Positions 26,297 through 35,826 are shown, numbered from the stretch's first letter. The stretch: 64,000 nucleotides of DNA from JAMXLO01 sp963726125 (GCA_963726125.1 CAVSBG010000013.1:558001-622000); one strand, 5' to 3'. Notes: generated by a model from the letters alone, not told the origin. Numbers and translations are program-made.

Positions 26297-29200
26297 TCAA
26301 GGCTCGGCCGAGGCGGGCGATCCCTGTCGAGCGCGGCTGCGCTTGCGTTTCGGCTTGGCCTCGAGCGCGGATGTTTCCTCCGGCGGTGCGGCGACAGCCT
26401 CGTCTGGCACGTCAGGTGGTTCAGCGGAGGCTTCGGATGGCGCTTCACCAACACGCGAGGCCTTTGGTGGGGACGCAACGACCTTCGGTTCCCGCTCGAC
26501 AAGCAGTGGACTGAGCTTCCGCTCAACCGGCCGAGCCAGGAATACCTCGGCGACTTCTTGGACCGAAATTGGCTCAAGCCCACGCATGCACGCGAAGTTT
26601 CGCGGGCAATCCTCCAGCCGCGCCAGATAGCACGGACTACACGTCATATTGCGCCGCAGCGCGATCGCGCGTTGGCCGATCGGCCCCCATTCGATCGCAT
26701 CGACGACACCGGAATGAAGTCCGATCGTCGGCACGCCAAGCGCCGCGGCGATGTGCTTTGGACCAGAGTTGTTGCCGATATAAATCACACAGGCACGCAG
26801 CAGCTCGGGCAGTTGGCGCAGCGACGTCTTGCCAACCAGTGAAACGACACCATCGCGCCGCAGCACCTGGGCGAGCACCTCCTCGGCCAGTTCCGCTTCT
26901 TCGTTGCCGCCGATCAGCACAATGTTGACGCCGTTCTTCTCCATCATGAGGTCGATCAATGCCGCGAAGTGTTCGGCGGGCCACTGACGCATGACATTGC
27001 CGACCCCTGGATGTACCGCGGCGACCGGCTTGACGAACAGTGCACGCGCCTCGGGCGGCAGGAAGTCCGGGATGCCGCCGGCCGGACCGCCCATCGCCAG
27101 CCGCGTGCGGCCCGATGTCCCTGCGGTTCCGATCGCTTCGACCAGGTTGACGAGATCATCCGTCACATGGCTGCGCTTGCGCTGCAGGCCCTTGTCGCCT
27201 TCCCATTCCAAAGCGATGTCGAGATACGGGTATTGGCCCATGTAGTCGTAACCAACCAGATAGCGCGCCGGCGTGTAGCGCAGCACGTCCCTGGTATCGA
27301 GATGCTTGCGGAGATCGACGGCGATGTCGAAGCGATACGGCGTCAGTTGCGCGCGGAGCGACTTGTATTCTTCCTCGCTGATGTCTTTCGGTCCAAGTCC
27401 AGACACGGCATGGAAGAATTCGAATTCGATGAATTCGTCGATGCAGTCCTCGGTTTCGGCGAATGCGCGCGCCGCGCGGCTCGCCAATACGTGGAGCGAA
27501 GCGGCTGGAAAGATCTCCTTCAGTCGCCGCATCGCCGGAATCGCCGTGATGAAGTCGCCGATGTGATCGACCTTCACCACCAAGATCCGCTTGATGTCGT
27601 CGTGATGGAACAAGGGGTGGCCGGCGTATATCAGCTCGACCGGTTCGTCGTCGGGACGGTAGTCGTCGGAGGAGCGCGTCAGGCGCGGGCTGAAATATGG
27701 ATCACCACCGGTGAATATGGACTTCCAACGCTGCTCGAAATGGCCAAGATCGAATACGTCTTTCAAGCGATCACGGCTCGCGGCTTCGTAATGCATCAGC
27801 GATGCATAGGGCGTGTAGACGATGAGCTTGCCGCCCTGGTGAGCGCGCAGGCAGAAATCGAGATCGTTGTTGATGATCTGGTGCGCTTCCTCGAAGCCGC
27901 CGAGCGCCTGGTGGATGCCGCGCCGCATCAGCATGCAGGCGCCGGTCACTGCGATGACGTTGCGCTGGGTCAGTGCCAGACCGAAATAGCCGGGATCATC
28001 CGAGGGCGCGAAACGAAAGGCATGCCGCGCGATGCCTGGGGTGGCGAGGAACATGCCCGCGTGCTGCACCTTGTTGTCGGGGTAGAGGAGTTGCGGACCG
28101 ACCACCGCCACTTCCGGCCGATTGACATGTTCCAGCATGACGTCGAGCCAATCCGGCTGGATCACCTCGATATCGTCATTGAGGAACAGCAGGTATTCGC
28201 CGGAGGCTGCTTCAACGCCGACATTGTTGAAATGCGACCAGTTGAACTCATCCGGCATCGGCACGATTACGTCAGCGTTCTGCTTCAGCCACAGCTTCCA
28301 GGCAACCTGGTTGTCGGGGATGTTGTCGACACAGATGATCTCGAAATTGCGATAGGCGGTGCGTTCACGCAATGAGCGGATGCAGGCCTCGATGTAGCCT
28401 CTCGCGGCGCAGGTCGGAATGATGATCGATACCATCCCGGTTACCGGTTCGGTGCGCCGGAAGCGCCAGGTACCCGGCACCGCACCGGGCACGACTTCAG
28501 CAGCGATCCCGCGGCGTTTGGCGGCCTGCGTCAGCGCGGCTGTTTCCATGGCTTCGTCGTCGATCCACTGCGACCCTCGCGCGCACAGCAGGCGAGGCAC
28601 ATGGTGGATGCTGTCCGCCTTCTCCGTGCAGCGCAGCACTGCATCGTATTCGCCCTTCGCCAGGAGTTCCGCCGGCGTCAGGCCACTTCGCCCGAGCAGC
28701 GCAGTGGAGGCGAACCAGGGATGACCGATATAGTTGGTTGACAGCAGCAGATCCGGCGAGAAATCCGGCTTGAAGAACGGCTCCCGCTCCCGGCTCACCT
28801 GGCTCAGCTTGACCTCGTCCGCATAAAGCAGGTCGGCGTCGCGATGCAGACCGCTGGCAATCGCGATCTGCAGCAGCGCGTCGCAGCCCAACTCGTCGCC
28901 TGCGCCGATGAAGCCGACCAGCCGCCCCGTGGAGGAGGTCTGCGGATTGCTGATGGGCTGGCCGAATGATGCCTGATCCGATGGATCGAGCACGTCGATG
29001 CGTTCGGCCAGATCCTCGGCAGCTTGCTCGATCAGCCCGCGAATGGCGTCGCCGATGGTGGTGTCCCTGGGCAGCACATCGAGCCGCCAATCACGGTAGG
29101 TCTGGGTTCGCAACGACGCCAGGGTGGCAAGGAACTGATCCGGAACCGGCTCCGACGGCAACGGCAGTATCAGTCGGAAACCGGGCCGATGGCCCAGGCT

Positions 29201-31042
29201 GCTCAGTACATCCTCGGCGACATCGCGTTCCACCTGCGTCATGCGCCGGCGAATGGACATGCCCTCGTCGAATTCCTCCGACTTCCGGATGGTGATGTTG
29301 AAGCGGTACTCCATCAACTCGCCCGCACGGCCACGCACATTGAGCTGGATCACATGTTCGCCGTTCCGCAGGGCGCGCGGCGGGCAGTGGAATGCGAAAC
29401 CGCTGCGCAGCGAATCCACCCAATCGGGGAACGCGATCCCGACATCCTGGCGCGGCAGGCCATAATGTGCGTCGCCAAGCGGCTGGTCATCCAGCATGAC
29501 CTCGATCCCGCTGATCCCGGAACGGGCCAAGGCCCATCCTTCGATGGTCAGGCGTCCAGTGATCGGTTCGACGGCGACGCTAGACACGATTGCGGGGGTG
29601 TCGATCTCCAGGCGGAACTGCGAGGGCGACGACGCCTCGGGCGGCGGCGGGGGTTCGTCGCGCTCAATCAGGACGTTGCGGACCTCGTGCTGCTCATCGT
29701 CGAGCCCGTTGCGCATGACGACACGGATCTCGTGTTCGCCGGCGGGCACATCGGGAAGATTCCTGACGAAGCGAAAGCCGGCGTAGCGCGCCATGGGGAT
29801 GTGGCGATGTTCGTTGCCGACATCCTCGCGCAAAAGCCCGAGCTCAGCGTCGCCTATAGCCTCGCCGTCGAGATAAACGGTAACCGCTGATATCCCGATT
29901 GCACAGACCGCCCAGCCGACGGCGGACAGGCGCCCTTCGGGTTGCAGGTCCATGTTGTCACAGAAGTGGCGGATTTCACGGCGCGGATCCGGCGGGGGGC
30001 GCTGCTCAACCACCGGGGCGGGTGGTGAGACAAGCACTGGTTCGCCGACGAGTGCGGCGAGGTCGGTGCCTATCTGGAACCCGGCCGCAGGAGGGTACGC
30101 TGCGGCGGGCGCGTCCGTAGCGGTTGCCGCGCGCGCAGGTTCCGGCACCGCAAGATTATGCACCTGCTCAAGGGGCACGATCACTTCGTGCGTGAAGCCG
30201 TCACGGCTGATAGCACGCACACGGACCATCGAGAGGTCCTGATCCTGCGCGGCGACGATATCGCTGGTCAGCGCGAAGCCCGCCAAGCGGGCGTTAGCAT
30301 AGGCTGGGAAGGCGCTCGCCACGTCGTCACGCCGTCCGCCAAGCTGCGCTGGAATAAGCTTCTGATCACCGACGAACGCCTGGATCGCTACCATGGAGGT
30401 GCGTGATATCGCCCATCCAGCCAACTGGACGTGCCTGCGGTTATCGAGCGTGGCACGCTCAACGTAGAGGATGATCGGTGGCCTTATGTGGGCGTAGGCG
30501 GCGCCGGGATAGGTCTGACCGGTCAAGACGGTGACCGGTATCTCAGCGGACGGGTCGACCGACAGTTCGAAAACTGACTCGTGGATGTGCCCGTCCGATG
30601 TGCGCACCGCCAGGATACAGGTGCATTTTCGCTCAGCCTCGGCGCGGGGCAGTAACACATTCAGGTAGAAGACGTATTGGGTGCCGTTGCCGTCTTCCGG
30701 CGATCCCCCCTGAACGGCGCTGTCCATCGCACCGAACTCGACACGCCCGATGACCGCATCGTCCAGCTTGAGGGCGATTTCCTCGACCGGCGTGACCGAA
30801 ACAGCCCGTCCGCGCAGCAGCAGGTCGTACCGCTCGAAGATGAAGGCGGAACTGACCGTTGGATCGATGTCGACCTGGACCTGCGGCGCGACAGGTGCAG
30901 CGGGCTCAGGCGCAGCGGCGCCCTTCCGACGGCCACGGCCGCGTGCCGCAGGCGGCGGTGGGGTGGTATCCGCCGACGGATGAGAGGCTGTGTCGGCTGG
31001 CGGAACCTTGGCTGATGTCCGCACTGATGGAGTTCGGCTCAT
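26297..31042 (-). CDS. Giant multidomain glycosyltransferase (three beta-sandwich repeats, GT2-GT2-GT9)
   Basis: 1581 residues from the ATG at 31042; the frame is open 100 codons further, but that part overlaps the preceding small gene region and is not conserved. After a Pro/Ala-rich start come three repeats of about 100 residues, around 190-300, 355-470 and 480-600, each with a GWA core (QLAGWAISRTSM, SAVGWAVCAIGIS, TIEGWALARSGIS). A first GT2 domain (about 620-850) has ADLLYADEVKL and PFFKPDFSPDLLLSTNYIG but GFIGAGDEL where the family has LDHDDEL, so it may be inactive. A second GT2 (about 865-1130) has VSIIIPTCAARGYIEACIRS and FLNDDIEVI. The GT9 heptosyltransferase-like end (about 1147-1500) has ILVVKVDHIGDFITAIPAM and GNNSGPKHIAAALGVPTIG. 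Likely builds a heptose-containing surface polymer. Confidence 0.88.
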   Translation of the reverse strand: MSRTPSVRTSAKVPPADTASHPSADTTPPPPAARGRGRRKGAAAPEPAAPVAPQVQVDIDPTVSSAFIFERYDLLLRGRAVSVTPVEEIALKLDDAVIGRVEFGAMDSAVQGGSPEDGNGTQYVFYLNVLLPRAEAERKCTCILAVRTSDGHIHESVFELSVDPSAEIPVTVLTGQTYPGAAYAHIRPPIILYVERATLDNRRHVQLAGWAISRTSMVAIQAFVGDQKLIPAQLGGRRDDVASAFPAYANARLAGFALTSDIVAAQDQDLSMVRVRAISRDGFTHEVIVPLEQVHNLAVPEPARAATATDAPAAAYPPAAGFQIGTDLAALVGEPVLVSPPAPVVEQRPPPDPRREIRHFCDNMDLQPEGRLSAVGWAVCAIGISAVTVYLDGEAIGDAELGLLREDVGNEHRHIPMARYAGFRFVRNLPDVPAGEHEIRVVMRNGLDDEQHEVRNVLIERDEPPPPPEASSPSQFRLEIDTPAIVSSVAVEPITGRLTIEGWALARSGISGIEVMLDDQPLGDAHYGLPRQDVGIAFPDWVDSLRSGFAFHCPPRALRNGEHVIQLNVRGRAGELMEYRFNITIRKSEEFDEGMSIRRRMTQVERDVAEDVLSSLGHRPGFRLILPLPSEPVPDQFLATLASLRTQTYRDWRLDVLPRDTTIGDAIRGLIEQAAEDLAERIDVLDPSDQASFGQPISNPQTSSTGRLVGFIGAGDELGCDALLQIAIASGLHRDADLLYADEVKLSQVSREREPFFKPDFSPDLLLSTNYIGHPWFASTALLGRSGLTPAELLAKGEYDAVLRCTEKADSIHHVPRLLCARGSQWIDDEAMETAALTQAAKRRGIAAEVVPGAVPGTWRFRRTEPVTGMVSIIIPTCAARGYIEACIRSLRERTAYRNFEIICVDNIPDNQVAWKLWLKQNADVIVPMPDEFNWSHFNNVGVEAASGEYLLFLNDDIEVIQPDWLDVMLEHVNRPEVAVVGPQLLYPDNKVQHAGMFLATPGIARHAFRFAPSDDPGYFGLALTQRNVIAVTGACMLMRRGIHQALGGFEEAHQIINNDLDFCLRAHQGGKLIVYTPYASLMHYEAASRDRLKDVFDLGHFEQRWKSIFTGGDPYFSPRLTRSSDDYRPDDEPVELIYAGHPLFHHDDIKRILVVKVDHIGDFITAIPAMRRLKEIFPAASLHVLASRAARAFAETEDCIDEFIEFEFFHAVSGLGPKDISEEEYKSLRAQLTPYRFDIAVDLRKHLDTRDVLRYTPARYLVGYDYMGQYPYLDIALEWEGDKGLQRKRSHVTDDLVNLVEAIGTAGTSGRTRLAMGGPAGGIPDFLPPEARALFVKPVAAVHPGVGNVMRQWPAEHFAALIDLMMEKNGVNIVLIGGNEEAELAEEVLAQVLRRDGVVSLVGKTSLRQLPELLRACVIYIGNNSGPKHIAAALGVPTIGLHSGVVDAIEWGPIGQRAIALRRNMTCSPCYLARLEDCPRNFACMRGLEPISVQEVAEVFLARPVERKLSPLLVEREPKVVASPPKASRVGEAPSEASAEPPDVPDEAVAAPPEETSALEAKPKRKRSRARQGSPASAEP

Positions 31043-31221
31043 GCCTGCGCGCTGGCCCCAATGGTTTCGCGCGTTCCGTAATGCCTCGGCCGGATGTCCA
31101 CCAGCGTCTCCCCGCACACCAATCCATAATTCCGATCTGGCTTGCCTTGTCGGGCGTAACGACTGATCGTGATCAGCAAGCCAACGCGCCCATACGGCAT
31201 GTCCGATTTCCGCCCCACGGC

Positions 31222-31617
31222 CTAGAACCCGTGTGGCAGCCGACCTTCCCGATAGCCGTCCTCGACGAAATGTTGCTGACCTGAGCCCACGACCCCGGTG
31301 CGGACGCTCTCCGCCACATCGGGATACTGCTCCAGATACCACCGTTCGTCCACGTCCATCGGGAAGGGTCGCCGCCCCTCGAAAAAGCCGTCATCAATGA
31401 AATGCTGCCTCGCCGACCCCACCTTGCCCTCCCGGATCGCCTGGGCAATGTCGGGGTATTCCGTGAGATACCATTCCTCGTTGACCTCAATGCCGGAGAT
31501 CATTAGGCGCAGAACCCTGACGAAGTCATCGTAGGAAAGACTGACACGCAATTCCCCGCGGACAGTCGAAATCTCCACCGAGCGCCGGATCAGATCGAAC
31601 GGCGGCAGGTACTTCAC
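31222..31617 (-). CDS. Small YPDV-repeat protein preceding the glycosyltransferase
   Basis: 131 residues with two copies of a motif: EEWYLTEYPDIAQAIREGKV-GSARQHFIDDGFFEGRRPFP and DERWYLEQYPDVAESVRTGV-VGSGQQHFVEDGYREGR. Such repeats (WYL..YPDVA......G...HF...G..EGR) are common beside or inside polysaccharide glycosyltransferases; their role is not known to me. The N-terminus (MKYLPPFDLIRRSVEISTVR) is not a signal peptide. It starts the minus-strand glycan operon and diverges from hldE. Confidence 0.8.
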   Translation of the reverse strand: MKYLPPFDLIRRSVEISTVRGELRVSLSYDDFVRVLRLMISGIEVNEEWYLTEYPDIAQAIREGKVGSARQHFIDDGFFEGRRPFPMDVDERWYLEQYPDVAESVRTGVVGSGQQHFVEDGYREGRLPHGF

Positions 31618-31850
31618 GGCGCCTCCTGGCTATCGGCCCTGGCGGTTTCGGTCACGCAATTTGGCAGCAGCCGCAAAGTAGCCGCAAGCAATCGGAGTGG
31701 GAACTGCTTTATCGCGGTGCAGCGAAAATGGTATCGTCGTTGCGAAGCCTGTGTTGCACATGCGATACCGACGTCGGGTCGATACCCTGGCCAAGGCGCG
31801 TGCGGTCGCGGGAATCGTGTGGTTGACGCAGCCTGAGGGGTGTCATTTGC

Positions 31851-33347
31851 ATGCAGATTGTGGATCGATCGTCAGGCGATACCGAACTGGCGCAGATCGT
31901 CCGCCGCTTCGCTGACGCACGGGTCTTGGTGCTCGGCGACGTCATGCTGGACCGTTATGTCAGCGGCAGCGCGAGCCGTCTGTCCCCCGAAGCACCGATA
32001 CCGGTGCTGCGGCCGACCGCCAGCCGCGCGACGCTGGGCGGCGCCGCCAACGTCGCGCTCAACATCGCCACACTGGGCGCGCGTGTCTCGCTGGTTAGCG
32101 TGATCGGTGATGACCCGCCAGGCACGGAATTAACGCGATTGGTGGCGGCCGCGCCAGGGGTAGAACCGCATCTCGTGGTTGCGCCCGGCAGGCCCACAAC
32201 GAGCAAGACCCGTTTCATGGTGGGCGTGCACCAATTGCTGCGCCTGGATGAGGAGACCACTTCCGACATCGACCCGGCCACGGCCGAGGCCGTCCTGGAA
32301 CGCTTTGCGGACGTGCTGCGTGCCGCGGACGTGGTCATCGTGTCCGACTACGCGAAGGGATTGCTGACCGACGCCGTGCTGCGAGGCGCCCTGGCGCAGG
32401 CCCGCGCTTGCGACCGTATCGTGATCGCGGACCCAAAGCGCGCCGACTTTGCCGCCTACCGCGGCGCCACGATACTCACCCCCAACGAGCATGAGGTCCG
32501 GCTGGCCACGCAGATCGAGGCAGCCGACGACATCGAGGCCGACCGTGCCGGCCGGCGTGCGCTGGAGATGGTCGAGGGCGAGGCGGTGCTGGTGACGCGC
32601 TCGGCCAAGGGGCTGACCTTGGTCCGGCGTGATCTGCCGGCGATGCATCTGCCGACCCGCGCCCGAGAAGTCGCCGATGTGTCGGGCGCCGGAGACACGT
32701 TGGTGGCCGCGCTCGCAGTCGCGCTGGGCGCCAAGGCGCCGTTGCCGGAGGCGGCCATGCTCGCGAACATCACAGCGGGGATTTCCGTCGGCAAGCAAGG
32801 CACCGCAACCGTCACCCGGGACGAACTGTTGGCTGCACTGCACCTCGAAGAGCTGGTGGCGACGGATCGCAAGGTGGCAACGCGAGAGGAAGCCGCACTC
32901 CGCGCCGCCGCATGGCGCACCCAGGGGCTACGCGTCGGCTTCGCCAACGGATGCTTCGACCTGATTCATCCCGGGCACGTCCGCCTGCTGACCGAAGCGC
33001 GCGCCCGATGCGATCGGCTCATCGTCGCGCTCAACACCGACGCCTCGGTGAAGCGGCTGAAGGGACCGACACGGCCGCTACAGAACGAGATGGCGCGGGC
33101 GACGGTCATGGCATCGCTGGCACCGGTCGACCTGGTGGTGCTGTTCGACGAAGAGACGCCGTTCGAGCTGATCCAGGCGCTGCGGCCGGACGTGCTGGTA
33201 AAGGGAGCCGATTACCGCATCGATCAGGTGGTGGGCGCCGAACTGGTGCACAGCTGGGGCGGCACGGTCTATCTGGTCGAGCTACAGGCGGGCCACAGCA
33301 CAACGGGGACCATCCGGCGAATGACCGACCCCGCCGCGGCCGCCTGA
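31851..33347 (+). CDS. hldE: Bifunctional heptose-7-phosphate kinase / heptose-1-phosphate adenylyltransferase
   Basis: 498 residues. The ribokinase-like N-terminal domain (1 to about 320) has RVLVLGDVMLDRYVSGSASR, ATLGGAANVALNIATLGA and the catalytic DVSGAGDTLVAALAVALGA. The cytidylyltransferase-like C-terminal domain (from about 360) has VGFANGCFDLIHPGHVRLL, with HxGH as HPGH. It makes ADP-D-glycero-beta-D-manno-heptose, the donor used by GT9 heptosyltransferases. Its divergent partner operon encodes a protein ending in just such a GT9 domain, so donor synthesis and use are side by side. Confidence 0.95.
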   Translation: MQIVDRSSGDTELAQIVRRFADARVLVLGDVMLDRYVSGSASRLSPEAPIPVLRPTASRATLGGAANVALNIATLGARVSLVSVIGDDPPGTELTRLVAAAPGVEPHLVVAPGRPTTSKTRFMVGVHQLLRLDEETTSDIDPATAEAVLERFADVLRAADVVIVSDYAKGLLTDAVLRGALAQARACDRIVIADPKRADFAAYRGATILTPNEHEVRLATQIEAADDIEADRAGRRALEMVEGEAVLVTRSAKGLTLVRRDLPAMHLPTRAREVADVSGAGDTLVAALAVALGAKAPLPEAAMLANITAGISVGKQGTATVTRDELLAALHLEELVATDRKVATREEAALRAAAWRTQGLRVGFANGCFDLIHPGHVRLLTEARARCDRLIVALNTDASVKRLKGPTRPLQNEMARATVMASLAPVDLVVLFDEETPFELIQALRPDVLVKGADYRIDQVVGAELVHSWGGTVYLVELQAGHSTTGTIRRMTDPAAAA

Positions 33348-33373
33348 TTTCGTCTAGCGCTGAGCAATGGGCC

Positions 33374-33412
33374 ACTCCCCCTCCCCTCGCGGGAGGGGGT
33401 TGGGGGAGGGGG
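33374..33412. terminator. GC-rich hairpin repeat between convergent genes
   Basis: CTCCCCCTCCCC-TCGC-GGGAGGGGG followed by a second G-rich block: the same unit as at 5728-5766. It lies 27 bp after hldE and before the convergent hydrolase gene, so it is a likely bidirectional terminator. Confidence 0.6.
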
Positions 33413-33446
33413 CGCTTCCACCAGATACCGTCCGACTACGTAATGA

Positions 33447-34325
33447 TCACCCACCCTGCCCCGGCCGATACACAATGAAGCCCAGGATCGCATCGACCAT
33501 CGCCTCCGGTTCGTCGCTGCGGATCGAGTGGCTGCTGCGCTCGAATATCCGCAGATCCGATCCTGGGATCAGCCGCGCGATCTCCTCGGAGAACTCCGGC
33601 GGGCAGATCCAATCGTGCCGCCCCGCCATCACCAATGTCGGCGCGGTGATCCTGACCAGCTCCGGCCGCAGGTCGAACCGACGCAGGAACCCATCCGGCC
33701 CGAATGCCCGGTTCAGCGGTTCGGGCGACAGAATGCCACGCCCCCTGCCCGCCTCCGCCGCAGCCGCGTCGAACGACCGTGCGTACATCGGGCCCATCAC
33801 GGCATAGAACTCCCGCATCTCCTCGGCCGATCGAAACGCCCCTGCCCAGACCTTCTCGCACACCGCCTGCTGCTCCGGCGTACCGCGCTCGCGGACGATC
33901 GCCTGCGCGCGCGGTATGAAACCGCCGTGCGACGCGGTCACGATCAGCACAAGGTGCGACACCGAGCCCGGATACCGGGCGGCATGCGCCATCGCGACCA
34001 TCCCGCCATAGGACGTGCCAATCGAGACGATCGGCCCCAACCCCAGGTGCTGCCGCAGCGCCTCCATGTCCTCGACATTCTGATCGAGCGTGTAGCTTGC
34101 CGGGTCGGCTGCCGCTGACCGTCCCTGCCCGCGGTGGTCGAAATAGACCAGCTGCATCCGCGCGGCGAGCGGCGTGAACGACGGCTTGAACCCGCTATGG
34201 TCGCCGCCCGGCCCACCATGGATCACCATCGCGACTGGCCGCTCGCGCATCACCGCGCCGTCCGGCACCAGACCCATGCCCTCGACATCGAAATAGATCC
34301 GCGTGCCTCGTACGGCGGCGAACAT
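33447..34325 (-). CDS. Alpha/beta hydrolase, proline-iminopeptidase-like
   Basis: 292 residues. Oxyanion-hole region VIHGGPGGDHSGF (HGGPGG), VYFDHRGQGRSAAADPASY, and the nucleophile elbow GTSYGG are typical of prolyl aminopeptidase-type hydrolases; the acid lies near AGRHDWICPP and the His near FERSSHSIRSDEP. It probably cleaves a small amide, ester or N-terminal proline. No signal peptide, so cytoplasmic. It diverges from the HIBADH-like gene with 63 bp between the starts. Confidence 0.88.
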   Translation of the reverse strand: MFAAVRGTRIYFDVEGMGLVPDGAVMRERPVAMVIHGGPGGDHSGFKPSFTPLAARMQLVYFDHRGQGRSAAADPASYTLDQNVEDMEALRQHLGLGPIVSIGTSYGGMVAMAHAARYPGSVSHLVLIVTASHGGFIPRAQAIVRERGTPEQQAVCEKVWAGAFRSAEEMREFYAVMGPMYARSFDAAAAEAGRGRGILSPEPLNRAFGPDGFLRRFDLRPELVRITAPTLVMAGRHDWICPPEFSEEIARLIPGSDLRIFERSSHSIRSDEPEAMVDAILGFIVYRPGQGG

Positions 34326-34388
34326 GGCCCTCTCCCGGCTGCTTCACTGGCAGTCTAGACTGCCCGATACACCGGGAGGAGAGGGAAA

Positions 34389-35282
34389 ATGCCGAATAGC
34401 GCCAATGGCTTGCGGCAGATCGAAACGCTAGGCTTCATCGGCCTGGGGGTGATGGGGGAGCCGATGTGCGGCCACCTCGCCCGTCGCGTCGGCCATCCCG
34501 TCCTGGCGCACGACCTGCGTCCCGAACCGCTGTCCCGCCTCGCGACTGATGGCGTCGTAGGCGCGGGACTGGCGGAGCTGGCGCGACGCTGCGACCTGAT
34601 CCTGCTGTCGCTGCCCGACGGCAAGGCGGTCGCCGCGGTGATCGGCGAGCTCGAACCGCATCTGGCGGCCGGCCAGTGCGTGGTCGACACGTCAACCTCG
34701 TCGGTTGCGCTGACCCGCGACATCGGCGCCCGTCTGACCGCGCGTGGTATCGGCTTCGCCGACGCCCCGGTTGCCCGCACGCGCGAGGCCGCCGCGCGCG
34801 GCGAGCTGTCGATCATGGTCGGCGCCACCGATGCCGTGTTCGCTCACGTCCAGCCGATCCTGGAGACAATGGGCACCGATGTGACCCATTGCGGCCCCAT
34901 CGGTTGCGGTCAGGTCGTGAAGATCCTGAACAACATGCTGGTATTCGAGAACACCTGCGCGCTGGCCGAGGCGATCGCCATCGGCCGCCGCAATGGTGTG
35001 CCGCCGGAGCTGCTGTTGCCGACCATCGCCAAGGGCTCCGGCGACAGCTTCGTGCTGCGCAGTCATGGCATGAAGTCGATGCTGCCGCGCGACTTCCCAG
35101 AGCGTGCGTTCTCCACCCGCTACGCGATCAAGGATCTATCGTATGCGCTCGAGATGGCGGTCACTTCCGGGCTCGAGGTACCGGGGGCGGAGTTGACAAT
35201 GCAACGGTTGAAGGCGTCGGAAGAAGCGGGGAACGGTGAGAAGTACCATCCCGCCGTGCTGAGCCTGATCGACCCGGGGTGA
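34389..35282 (+). CDS. NAD(P)-dependent beta-hydroxyacid dehydrogenase (HIBADH family)
   Basis: 297 residues. TLGFIGLGVMGEPMCGHLAR is the Rossmann GxGxxG, VVDTSTSSV and APVARTREAAARGELSIMVG the substrate-binding part, and GQVVKILNNMLVF carries the catalytic Lys. The family oxidises 3-hydroxyisobutyrate, tartronate semialdehyde and related 3-hydroxyacids. Usual length. A GGAGGAGAGG stretch precedes the ATG. Confidence 0.9.
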   Translation: MPNSANGLRQIETLGFIGLGVMGEPMCGHLARRVGHPVLAHDLRPEPLSRLATDGVVGAGLAELARRCDLILLSLPDGKAVAAVIGELEPHLAAGQCVVDTSTSSVALTRDIGARLTARGIGFADAPVARTREAAARGELSIMVGATDAVFAHVQPILETMGTDVTHCGPIGCGQVVKILNNMLVFENTCALAEAIAIGRRNGVPPELLLPTIAKGSGDSFVLRSHGMKSMLPRDFPERAFSTRYAIKDLSYALEMAVTSGLEVPGAELTMQRLKASEEAGNGEKYHPAVLSLIDPG

Positions 35283-35303
35283 TGCAGCGTCTCGGTCCGG
35301 CGG

Positions 35304-35599
35304 TTATCCGCGCCCACCCGGCATGCTTGATGGATCACGTGCCGCATGACGAACGGCATGGATGATGATCTCGGTTTCCGTGGCCTCGTAGAAAATCAGG
35401 TAGGGGTGAGGAAGGCCGTCATGCGACGGATGGCCGGATCGTCCGTACGTGTGCCGATGTCCGGATATAGCAACAGAAGATCGATGACCGCCTGTATGCG
35501 GGCATGAACGCGCCGCGCGCCGCGCGGTGAATGGGCCGCTATGTAGTCGAGAACCGAGTTAAGATCGGCGAGTGCCGGAAGGGTGTAGCGAAGCTTCAC
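35304..35599 (-). pseudogene. RelE/ParE-family toxin, frameshifted
   Basis: Starts at a GTG that overlaps the antitoxin stop. KLRYTLPALADLNSVLDYIA and ARIQAVIDLLLLYPDIGTRT are ParE/RelE features. After IRRMTAF the frame hits a stop (35396); shifting one base near 35413 gives HPYLIFYEATETEIIIHAVR ending in SSMPGG and TAA at 35304, the normal strand and tail of the toxin. The break removes the C-terminal strands and probably activity, leaving an antitoxin without a toxin, unless the shift is a sequencing error. Confidence 0.75.
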
Positions 35600-35826
35600 A
35601 AGCCGTGTTTGGCCCAAATCTCCCGCACCTGATCGTCGGTGGCAAATTCACCACGAGCGGCAGCGGCTTTCGAAGCGGCGAGAACGGCGCGCTCGTCGGT
35701 GGAGAGTGCAACCGGCGGTTCGTCGTCCATTCCAGTAAGGCGTAGCACGACGCGGGCGATGCTGTCCTGATCGGCAGGAGGCAGATTTCGGGCTGCTTCA
35801 AGCGCGTCGTCGAGAAGCTTTGTCAT
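35596..35826 (-). CDS. Antitoxin of a RelE/ParE-type module
   Basis: 76 residues: TKLLDDALEAARNLPPADQD followed by SIARVVLRL, DEPPVALSTDERAVLAASKA, and EIWAKHGL at the end. Small acidic antitoxins of this shape precede ParE/RelE toxins, and the toxin gene overlaps it by the GTGA arrangement. It would bind and neutralise the toxin and repress its own operon. The toxin partner is frameshifted. Confidence 0.75.
   Translation of the reverse strand: MTKLLDDALEAARNLPPADQDSIARVVLRLTGMDDEPPVALSTDERAVLAASKAAAARGEFATDDQVREIWAKHGL

Noticed and set aside
26969..28375. 468-codon plus-strand frame inside the giant glycosyltransferase region
   Set aside because: It is antisense to clear GT2/GT9 motifs; long antisense frames are common at this GC content.
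31043..31342. 100-codon N-terminal extension of the giant glycosyltransferase
   Set aside because: Overlaps the small YPDV-repeat gene in another frame and has no conserved content.
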